A stretch of DNA of 5,884 nt, from positions 1 through 5,884 of the forward strand of contig JAUZEM010000108.1 in assembly GCA_030839005.1 (NCBI GenBank). Reading direction: 5' to 3'. The translations under genes were made by a program, and so were the position numbers. This DNA comes from Actinomycetota bacterium. Its GTDB lineage: Bacteria; Actinomycetota; Acidimicrobiia; IMCC26256; PALSA-610. This document shows, one piece after another, positions 1-5,324 of the stretch; the first letter of the stretch is position 1; each line of letters starts with the position of its first letter. Below the pieces are notes generated by a model. It did not search any database. It had not been told where the DNA came from and was given only the letters and a program-made list of their open reading frames with translations.

Positions 1-445
1 CGCGGAGCCGCTCGAGACGTTCGAGCGCACCCGCGGGATCGTCGCGTAGCAGCGGTCGCGTCGACGCGTCGGCAACACGCGACAGCAAGGTCGCGGCGGG
101 CGCCCGCAACCAGACCACCACGCCGGCGGCGCGCCATGCGCGCCGGTTGTCGGCGTCGAGCACGGTCCCGCCCCCGCACGCGATCACGAGCGGTTCGGGC
201 GATGCGCTCACGTCCGCGACGACGTCCTGCTCGAGCCGTCGGAACCGGAACTCACCGCCGTCGGCGAAGATCGCGTCGACCGTCATGTGAGCAGTCGCCA
301 CCACGAGGTCGTCGGTGTCGACGAACGTTCGGCCGAGACGTCGCGCGCACTCGGCACCGACGGTCGTCTTGCCGGCGCCCATCAACCCGATCAGGACCAG
401 GTGCTTGTCGATCGTTACCGGTTCCGGCATCGCAGCACCGGTCAT
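1..445 (-). CDS. aroK: Shikimate kinase, C-terminus cut by window edge
   Basis: This enzyme phosphorylates shikimate at the 3-OH using ATP, in the cytoplasm, on the route to chorismate. The 148 visible residues carry the full set of family signatures: a Walker A loop GLMGAGKTT at about 20-28, the DTDD shikimate-binding segment at 43-46, FRRLE at 68-72, the glycine triad GGG at 91-93 that contacts shikimate, and the lid arginine in RPLL at 130-133. Family members are usually about 170 residues, so only the last helix is missing, beyond base 1. The ATG at 445 is chosen because it lies 10 bases after the aroC stop, which suggests translational coupling; an in-frame ATG at 430 is possible, and neither has a strong Shine-Dalgarno. 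Identity as a shikimate kinase is very secure. Confidence 0.96.
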   Translation of the reverse strand, partial: MTGAAMPEPVTIDKHLVLIGLMGAGKTTVGAECARRLGRTFVDTDDLVVATAHMTVDAIFADGGEFRFRRLEQDVVADVSASPEPLVIACGGGTVLDADNRRAWRAAGVVVWLRAPAATLLSRVADASTRPLLRDDPAGALERLERLR

Positions 446-464
446 CGAAGCCCAGTCATCGAAG
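441..464. repeat. 10-bp direct repeat at the aroC/aroK junction
   Basis: The ten bases GTCATCGAAG occur at 441-450 and again at 455-464, a 14-bp offset. On the coding strand each copy contains CGATGA: one holds the aroC stop (TGA, 458-456) and the other holds the aroK start (ATG, 445-443). The layout looks like a short tandem duplication that separated an ancestral ATGA stop/start overlap, although chance similarity is possible. Confidence 0.6.
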
Positions 465-1616
465 AGACGCGCGGTACGCGTCGTGGTTACGGACGAACTC
501 GGCGAGCGAGTCGCCGCCGAATTTGCGTAGCGACTCGGACGCGAGCACGAGGGAGACCATCGTCTCGGCCACCACACCGGCCGCCGGAACCGCGGTGACG
601 TCCGTACGCTCCTTGAACGACACCGTTTCTGCTTTCGTCTCGACGTCGACCGTCTTCAGCACGGGACGGTTCAGCGTCGCGAGCGGCTTCATCGCGACAC
701 GCGCGACGAGGAGATCGCCGGTGGTCATCCCGCCTTCGATACCGCCTGCACGAGCGGATTCCCGCCGGTACTCGCGCGCGCCTGCATCCCAGCTGATCGC
801 GTCGTGCGCCGCGCTCCCGCGCACCCCGGCGACCGTGAATCCCTCACCGATCTCGACCGCCTTCATGGCCTGGATGCTCATCAACGCCTGCGCGAGCATC
901 CCGTCGATGCGGCGATCCCAGTGCACGTGCGAGCCGAGACCGGGCGGAACGCCGTAGCCGAGTACCTCGACCACTCCGCCGAGCGAGTCACCGACCTTTG
1001 CGGCCTCTTTGATCTCGCGGATCATGTCCGCCTCGGAATCGGGGTCGAAGCACCGCACCTCCGAGCCGTCGACCTGAGCGAGATCGTCCGGTGTCGGACG
1101 ATGCGCGATCGACGCCGCTGCCCCGCCGAGCTGGACGACGTGGCTCAGCACCGAGACGCGGATCTGCGCGAGGAGGACCTTGGCGATCGTTCCGGCCGCG
1201 ACCCGCGCCGCGGTCTCGCGCGCCGACGCGCGTTCGAGGACGTCGCGGGCGTCATTGAAACCGTACTTCTGCATCCCGGCCAGGTCGGCGTGGCCGGGAC
1301 GGGGCTGCGTCAGCGGTGACGCGGTGCGACCGGGCTCCGACGACATCTCCTCCGCCCACTTGCCGGTCGCCCATTCGCTGTTGCGGATCAGGATGGCGAG
1401 CGGGCTGCCGAGCGTGCGGCCGTGGCGCACACCCCCCAAGAACTCGACATCGTCGGTCTCGAAGCGCATGCGCGGGCCGCGGCCGTAGCCCAGCCGGCGT
1501 CGCGCCAGCTCGTCGGCCACGTCGCCGATGAGGATGGGCAAACCGGCGGGCAGGCCCTCGACGGTGACCACCAACGCCGGTCCGTGGGACTCGCCCGCCG
1601 TCAGGAACCGCAACAC
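456..1616 (-). CDS. aroC: Chorismate synthase
   Basis: This enzyme converts 5-enolpyruvylshikimate-3-phosphate to chorismate with reduced FMN as cofactor, the last shared step of aromatic biosynthesis. The 386-residue product is full length for the family. Visible signatures are GESHG at 8-12 with catalytic His11, RPGHADLAG at 106-114 with the second catalytic His109, the ARETAARVAAG segment at 132-142, the GGIEGGMTTG loop at 291-300, and RTDVTAVPAAG at 337-347. The GTG start at 1616 has GGAGG only 4 bases upstream (1621-1625). The next codon, TTG at 1613, sits at a better 7-base spacing, so the protein may begin one residue later; both options give a normal N-terminus. It is followed by aroK after 10 bases and preceded by an 85-base gap after pilO. 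Nothing is missing or broken. Confidence 0.98.
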   Translation of the reverse strand: MLRFLTAGESHGPALVVTVEGLPAGLPILIGDVADELARRRLGYGRGPRMRFETDDVEFLGGVRHGRTLGSPLAILIRNSEWATGKWAEEMSSEPGRTASPLTQPRPGHADLAGMQKYGFNDARDVLERASARETAARVAAGTIAKVLLAQIRVSVLSHVVQLGGAAASIAHRPTPDDLAQVDGSEVRCFDPDSEADMIREIKEAAKVGDSLGGVVEVLGYGVPPGLGSHVHWDRRIDGMLAQALMSIQAMKAVEIGEGFTVAGVRGSAAHDAISWDAGAREYRRESARAGGIEGGMTTGDLLVARVAMKPLATLNRPVLKTVDVETKAETVSFKERTDVTAVPAAGVVAETMVSLVLASESLRKFGGDSLAEFVRNHDAYRASLR

Positions 1617-1620
1617 GGTG

Positions 1621-1625
1621 CCTCC
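1621..1625 (-). promoter_or_regulatory. Ribosome binding site of aroC
   Basis: GGAGG on the minus strand lies 4 bases before GTG (1616) and 7 bases before the adjacent TTG (1613). The spacing slightly favours the TTG as the true start, while the GTG start gives the common family N-terminus beginning M-L-R. Confidence 0.6.
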
Positions 1626-1676
1626 AGGGGCGACGCCGCCGTCGCGGCACCGCCGTCACGTCGGTCGGGACGTGTG

Positions 1677-1705
1677 ATTGTACGGCAGCGCCCGGGTGGG
1701 ACTAA
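1677..1705 (-). promoter_or_regulatory. Possible promoter for aroC-aroK
   Basis: On the minus strand the hexamer TACAAT (1682-1677) is a good sigma-70-type -10 element in an otherwise GC-rich gap. With a 17-base spacer the -35 position reads TTAGTC (1705-1700), a weak match that overlaps the end of pilO. Transcription would begin near 1670, leaving a leader of roughly 50 bases before aroC. This would let the aro genes be expressed apart from the pilus genes. The -35 is poor, so this is a suggestion only. Confidence 0.35.
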
Positions 1706-2367
1706 CCGCTGCGCGCAGGGGTCGGGGCCGGTGCGCCGACACCGGGAGTCGTCGTGGCCCCCGTACCCGTCGTACCGCCGGCCGTCGCAGCGACCACGGA
1801 CGGCTGAGTGAAGACGCGTCCGGAGATCGCCATCTGCATCTTGCCGGACGTGAACACGTTCCCGGCCGTGGGGTTCGAGGGCGACCCGGGCCCGCTCGGC
1901 GCGGCCGAAGTAAGGGTCAGCGTGTCGAGCACGAACAGGCGCTTCAGGTCGGAGAGCCCGCTCACGTAACGCGCCAGCTGGTCTTCACTGCCCTGGACAC
2001 TGATCCCGACGGTGATCGTCGCGACATTGCTCCCGGACGTCGGGGGCGCGGGCGTGATCGATTGCCAGTCCGCACCCGAAGAGACACGAAGCTCGTCGAT
2101 GCTCCGGAGGAACGATGCCTCCGCGGCGTCGAGGGGGACCGCCGCGAGCAGCGCGGCGGTCGACACGTCTTGACCCTTCGCCTTCTTGGACGCGGCAGCG
2201 TTGAGCTCCTGGCGCAGGCTTGCCGCGGTCGCGTCGGCCTGGTGCGCGGCCGTCTTCGCCGTCGACGCCTTGTTCTCCATCGGCGAGTACACGGCCTTGT
2301 ACCACAACAGACCGACGAGCAACACGACGATCGCGCCGATGAGCAGGTTCTTCGTCTTTACTTGCAC
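1702..2367 (-). CDS. pilO: PilO-like type IV pilus inner-membrane protein
   Basis: PilO pairs with PilN on the outer face of the cytoplasmic membrane and helps link the pilus motor to the growing fibre. The 221-residue product has the expected layout: a short basic cytoplasmic tail (1-7), one membrane helix at about 8-23, a likely coiled coil at 30-65, then an alpha/beta region at 70-188 with strand-like stretches such as VATITVGISVQG (115-126) and KMQMAISGRVF (176-186). Residues 193-221 form an Ala/Thr/Gly/Pro-rich tail without clear fold. The GTG at 2367 is chosen because AAGGGGG precedes it at good spacing and the membrane helix then starts at residue 8; this start overlaps the end of pilMN by 10 bases, suggesting coupled translation. 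Assignment rests on topology and position after PilN; PilO sequences diverge strongly, so sequence similarity alone is modest support. Confidence 0.78.
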   Translation of the reverse strand: MQVKTKNLLIGAIVVLLVGLLWYKAVYSPMENKASTAKTAAHQADATAASLRQELNAAASKKAKGQDVSTAALLAAVPLDAAEASFLRSIDELRVSSGADWQSITPAPPTSGSNVATITVGISVQGSEDQLARYVSGLSDLKRLFVLDTLTLTSAAPSGPGSPSNPTAGNVFTSGKMQMAISGRVFTQPSVVAATAGGTTGTGATTTPGVGAPAPTPARSG

Positions 2368-4196
2368 TTCGCCCCCTTGAAGAAGGTCTCGAGACGATGC
2401 CCGCGCGCACTCGATCCGAGCGACGCCGTGACGGTGAATTGCACTGCGCCGGCGCCGGTCGGCGCGGTGGCGGTCGACACCCACAACACGGTGAGGTCGG
2501 TATCGGTCCTAAGCGAGTCCAGCAGCGCGGACACGGAAGGCAGGCCGGGCGCGACCCCGCCCATCGAGACGGTTCCACCGGGCGTGAGAACGCTGGCGCA
2601 CAGGTCGTTGGAATTCGCGATCGGTGTCGTCGTCGCGCCCGCGGCGCCGCTCCCGGTCGCGCCGGTCGCCGTCGGCGAGGACGCCGCCGTGGTCAGCGGA
2701 GCGGTCGCGGCCGTAGGAATCGTGTGCGTACCCGTGAACGACGTCAGCGAGACGCCCGGGGGCAGCTTCAGGCCGATGTTCGCAACGATCGCCGCCCATG
2801 CCACGTCCTGGCCGAGCACGGTCTTGACCTCGGCCTTGAGCGTCGCGGCCGATGTCGCGCCCGCGCCCGCCTGGACCGGACCCTGTTCCTGGAACAGGAG
2901 GTCCGATCGCAGCTTCTTCACCGCAGACTGCGCGGCGACATTCTTGGCTTGCGCGCTCGACTGGTCGTGGTGTGCGAGATACGTGCCGCCGGCCAGTGCC
3001 ACTACCGCGACCAATGCCGCGGCGGCGGCGCGCTTGTCGATGCGGCCGCGCATACCGGTCGCCGAGATGCGACGGCGCGGCAGCAGATCGATGACGACCC
3101 CGAGGTTCGCACCACCGAGCGCGAGCCCGACGGGAGCCGGGAGATAGGGCTCGAGACGCGGCAGCTCGTCGGTTGCGAAACCGATGTCGCCGATGCGCAA
3201 CAGATCATGCATGTACGCCGGCTCTACCGGCACGCCGACGAGCGCGGAGAGCCGCTCGGGCAGTCCGGGAAGCTGCGCCGAGCCGCCCGTGACGACCACC
3301 CGCCGCAGTTGCGCCGATCCGGGCTGGTTCCGGTAGTAGTCGATCGAGCTGCGAACCTCGTCGAGCAGCACCGACAGCGGGCGATCCAGCGACGTGCGAG
3401 CCCGCGCGATCATCTCGTCCGACCCCGGATTGGCGAGCGCGCGCTTCAAGGCCTCCGCCGCCTCCGTAGGGATGCCCAGGTCGGTCGCGATCGCGTCGGT
3501 GAGCTCGCGACCGCCACTCCCGAGCACGCGCACGAACTGCGGGACGCCGTCCTCGTGCACCGCGATCGCGGTGACGCCGCCGCCGAACGACACGATGCCC
3601 TCGGCGCCGACGCCTTCATCGACCGCGACGGAACCGCCGCCCGCATGCGCCAGCACCGCGGCGGGATGCGCCAGCGCACGAGTCAGGGCGAGGGGGATGA
3701 GGTCGACCGCACCGACCTCCAGCCCGCCGGCCTCGACCGCGGACACGAGCCGAGCCACCGTCGCTTCGTATGCCGCGACGAGGAGCACCTGCATCGTGGG
3801 CTCCGCACCGGAATCGGGTGCGGGAGTCGAGGTACTCAGGATCGCGAAGTCGAGCACCGCGTCCTCGATCGGGATCGGAATGAGGTCAGCGGCCTGGAAC
3901 TGCAACGCGCTCATCAGCTCGTCGCGGGTCATGACCGGCATCTCGACCTGGCGCACGACGACGCGCGGGCTCGCGATGCCCACGCGTACGGGCACCTTCT
4001 TCAGGCCGACCTCGGCCCGCAGGCGAGCGACCGCCTCGGTAACCGCGGCTTCGTCGGCGACCTCCCCCTCTCGCATTGCCTCGCGAGGCAGCGCGACCTG
4101 CGCGAACATGTCGAGGCGCGGCGGTGAGCCGGCGGTGACCTCGGCGATCGTCACCGCGTTGGTGCCGATGTCAAGGCCGATCAGGCGGCGGGCCAT
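2358..4196 (-). CDS. pilM: PilM-PilN fusion protein, type IV pilus assembly platform
   Basis: In most systems PilM is a cytoplasmic actin-like ATP-binding protein that docks onto the N-terminal peptide of the membrane protein PilN. Here both occur in one 612-residue chain. Residues 1-365 are PilM-like: LDIGTNAV at 8-15 is the phosphate-1 loop, residues about 33-150 fit the inserted SHS2-type subdomain, and VVTGGSAQLPGL at 301-312 is the adenosine motif. The usual aspartate of the phosphate-2 loop is replaced by Ser203 (VSFGGG). IDLLPRR at 369-375 resembles the INLLPxR motif that opens free-standing PilN; a membrane helix follows at 389-407, a helical stretch at 412-435, and an extracytoplasmic ferredoxin-like part split by an Ala/Thr/Gly-rich insert at 491-528. 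Two cysteines, 533 and 611, would be outside the membrane. The ATG at 4196 has a strong GGAGGAGGGG site and overlaps the preceding gene by 16 bases. No frameshift is needed to read through. Confidence 0.92.
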   Translation of the reverse strand: MARRLIGLDIGTNAVTIAEVTAGSPPRLDMFAQVALPREAMREGEVADEAAVTEAVARLRAEVGLKKVPVRVGIASPRVVVRQVEMPVMTRDELMSALQFQAADLIPIPIEDAVLDFAILSTSTPAPDSGAEPTMQVLLVAAYEATVARLVSAVEAGGLEVGAVDLIPLALTRALAHPAAVLAHAGGGSVAVDEGVGAEGIVSFGGGVTAIAVHEDGVPQFVRVLGSGGRELTDAIATDLGIPTEAAEALKRALANPGSDEMIARARTSLDRPLSVLLDEVRSSIDYYRNQPGSAQLRRVVVTGGSAQLPGLPERLSALVGVPVEPAYMHDLLRIGDIGFATDELPRLEPYLPAPVGLALGGANLGVVIDLLPRRRISATGMRGRIDKRAAAAALVAVVALAGGTYLAHHDQSSAQAKNVAAQSAVKKLRSDLLFQEQGPVQAGAGATSAATLKAEVKTVLGQDVAWAAIVANIGLKLPPGVSLTSFTGTHTIPTAATAPLTTAASSPTATGATGSGAAGATTTPIANSNDLCASVLTPGGTVSMGGVAPGLPSVSALLDSLRTDTDLTVLWVSTATAPTGAGAVQFTVTASLGSSARGHRLETFFKGAKCK

Positions 4197-4387
4197 GCGT
4201 CCCCTCCTCCAAAGGTTTGCGCCTCGAGGTACTCGTCGAGGTCGCGAGCGCGGATACGGAAGTGCTTGCCGACCCGGATTGCGGGCAGCGAGCCGGCTCG
4301 GATGAGGCGGTAGACGGTCATGGTCGACACGCGCATCGCATCTGCGATCTCGCGAACTGTGAGCAGTTCGTGCTGTCGGTCGCTCAC
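4181..4387 (-). CDS. Small excisionase/MerR-type helix-turn-helix DNA-binding protein
   Basis: The 68-residue product is essentially one winged-helix DNA-binding domain of the HTH_17/excisionase type. Residues 9-31 (LTVREIADAMRV then STMTVYRLIRAG) form the helix-turn-helix, and IRVGKHFRIRARDLDEYL at 37-54 is the wing and following helix. There is no effector-binding or recombinase domain. In size and fold it resembles the developmental regulator BldC of Streptomyces, but I do not claim orthology. The GTG at 4387 is chosen because AGGGGG lies 8 bases upstream; GTG at 4396 would overlap that site, and a TTG at 4429 would add 14 residues not typical of the domain. It overlaps pilMN by 16 bases, so it is probably in the same transcript. 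A role as operon regulator is inferred. It is not evidence of a prophage here, since no integrase or attachment site is seen. Confidence 0.85.
   Translation of the reverse strand: MSDRQHELLTVREIADAMRVSTMTVYRLIRAGSLPAIRVGKHFRIRARDLDEYLEAQTFGGGDAWPAA
4201..4210 (-). promoter_or_regulatory. Strong ribosome binding site of pilMN
   Basis: GGAGGAGGGG on the minus strand, with its GGAGGAG core 7 bases before the ATG at 4196. It lies inside the 3' end of the helix-turn-helix gene. It fixes the pilMN start and suggests that the fusion protein is translated well on its own as well as by coupling. Confidence 0.75.
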
Positions 4388-4544
4388 GTTCGTCACCCCC
4401 TGTCCGGCTTTTGCCACTTCACCGAACAACGATCGACAACAACCCCATCGGGCTGTAACGGAAATGCAACGATGGTCGCTTTGGGTGAGAGGAACCGATT
4501 TGGGCGAGGTGCCGGCCGGTCGGGTGCAGTACCGGCCCAGTTGC
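4388..4544. promoter_or_regulatory. Non-coding gap upstream of the HTH-pilMNO operon
   Basis: This 157-bp gap separates pilD from the helix-turn-helix gene and is the largest non-coding stretch in the window. Its lower part (about 4420-4475) is poorer in GC than its surroundings and holds CAACGAT twice, at 4427-4433 and 4467-4473, exactly 40 bp apart. ACAAC also recurs at 4426, 4436 and 4439, around the palindrome CGATCG. Such phased direct repeats could be binding sites for the adjacent small DNA-binding protein. I saw no convincing -35/-10 pair, so a promoter here is likely from position but not shown. Confidence 0.35.
4514..4537 (-). terminator. Hairpin downstream of pilD, weak terminator candidate
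   Basis: GGCCGGT at 4514-4520 and ACCGGCC at 4531-4537 pair perfectly over 7 bp around a 10-base loop, beginning 8 bases after the pilD stop codon. No T-run follows on the minus strand, so it is not a standard intrinsic terminator. It could slow polymerase or protect the upstream transcript's 3' end. Confidence 0.3.
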
Positions 4545-5324
4545 CTATCGGCCGAGGTGCCGGTACCAGTCGACGATCGGCTCGCCGAACAGCACGAAGG
4601 TCGTCGTCCCGGCCGCGAGGAACGGCCCGAAGGGGATCTGCTGCTTTCGCCCTCTCACCCGCACCGCGATCAGCGCCACGCCGACGACCGCACCGTAGAG
4701 AAAGCCCGCGAACAGGCCCCCGGCGACCTCGCCCCAGCCCAACCATCCCAGGCCGAGGCCGAGGAGGAACGAGAGACGCACGTCGCCGAAGCCCATGCCC
4801 TTGGGCGACACGATGTGAATGACGAAGAAGACCGCGAACGCGATTGCGCCCGCGATCGCGGCTCGGACGAACGCGCCCCAGTCGTGCTCGCCGGCGGACG
4901 CGGCGGCCAACAGGACCATCATCGCGCCGTCAGCGGGGTACAGGATGCGATTCGGCAGGATGTAGTGCTCGAGGTCGATCGCGGACAGCGCGACGAGCGC
5001 GCCCGTGAGCACGAGGTATGCGGGGAGCGCCCATGAATGCGCGAATCGCGCACCGACCGCGGCGAAGAGCACGGCCGTGAGGAGCTCCACGAACGGGTAG
5101 CGCGCGGAGATCGCCGTTCCGCAGCTCCGGCAGCGGCCACGCAGCAGCAGCCACGAGATGACCGGAACGTTGTCGCGGTTGGCGATCTTCGCGTCGCACG
5201 CCGGGCAGTGCGACGGCGGCTTGACAATCGATTCCTTGCGCGGCACCCGCCAGATCACGACGTTCAAGAACGAACCGATGATGAGCCCGTACACGCCGCT
5301 GATCGCGGCGACCAGTGCAGTCAC
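4545..5324 (-). CDS. pilD: Prepilin peptidase / N-methyltransferase (type IV, A24 family)
   Basis: This membrane aspartyl protease cuts the short leader from prepilins on the cytoplasmic side and methylates the new N-terminus. The 259-residue product is full length. The N-terminal part shows membrane helix 1 with GSFLNVVIWRVP at 17-28, then two zinc-type cysteine pairs, CPAC at 40-43 and CRSC at 65-68, the mark of the bifunctional form. The peptidase domain carries both catalytic aspartates: Asp117 in SAIDLEHYILPN and Asp181 in GMGFGDVRL. Several more membrane helices lie between and after these. IPFGPFLAAG at 230-239 is the usual family end motif. The GTG start at 5324 overlaps the preceding gene's stop as GTGA with little Shine-Dalgarno, so translation is probably coupled. 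The nearby pilMN and pilO genes support a type IV pilus role. Confidence 0.96.
   Translation of the reverse strand: MTALVAAISGVYGLIIGSFLNVVIWRVPRKESIVKPPSHCPACDAKIANRDNVPVISWLLLRGRCRSCGTAISARYPFVELLTAVLFAAVGARFAHSWALPAYLVLTGALVALSAIDLEHYILPNRILYPADGAMMVLLAAASAGEHDWGAFVRAAIAGAIAFAVFFVIHIVSPKGMGFGDVRLSFLLGLGLGWLGWGEVAGGLFAGFLYGAVVGVALIAVRVRGRKQQIPFGPFLAAGTTTFVLFGEPIVDWYRHLGR

Noticed and set aside
136..957. Plus-strand open frame of 273 codons opposite aroK and aroC
   Set aside because: Lies antisense to two very well supported enzymes and shows no protein-like motifs.
1657..1674. CACGT/ACGTG inverted repeat in the aroC leader
   Set aside because: The stem is only 5 bp with an 8-base loop, easily found by chance in GC-rich DNA, and there is no T-run or other support for a terminator or operator.
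2368..2484. Upstream extension of pilO by 39 codons
   Set aside because: It would overlap the end of pilMN deeply and place an Arg-rich segment before the membrane helix. The GTG at 2367 has a good ribosome site and gives the normal PilO topology.
1678..3147. Plus-strand open frame of 489 codons across the pilO/pilMN region
   Set aside because: It runs antisense across two genes and their junction, and its composition fits a codon-bias shadow rather than a protein.
2397..4127. Long plus-strand open frame of 576 codons opposite pilMN
   Set aside because: Its translation is Arg/Gly/Asp-rich low-complexity text with no recognisable domain, and the minus strand clearly encodes PilM-PilN. Long antisense frames are common in GC-rich coding DNA.
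3394..4305. Plus-strand open frame of 303 codons opposite pilMN and the HTH gene
   Set aside because: Antisense to recognised domains, with Ala/Ser/Arg/Thr-rich composition and no motifs.
4181..4387. Excisionase-like gene as a sign of a prophage or integrative element
   Set aside because: No integrase, attachment repeats, tRNA or composition shift is visible. The gene overlaps pilMN and fits the operon.
4388..4429. TTG start at 4429 for the helix-turn-helix protein
   Set aside because: The added residues are not part of the domain, and the GTG at 4387 has an AGGGGG site at suitable spacing.
4320..5036. Plus-strand open frame of 238 codons crossing the gap and pilD
   Set aside because: It is mostly antisense to PilD catalytic regions and is highly charged and repetitive, so it is treated as a shadow.
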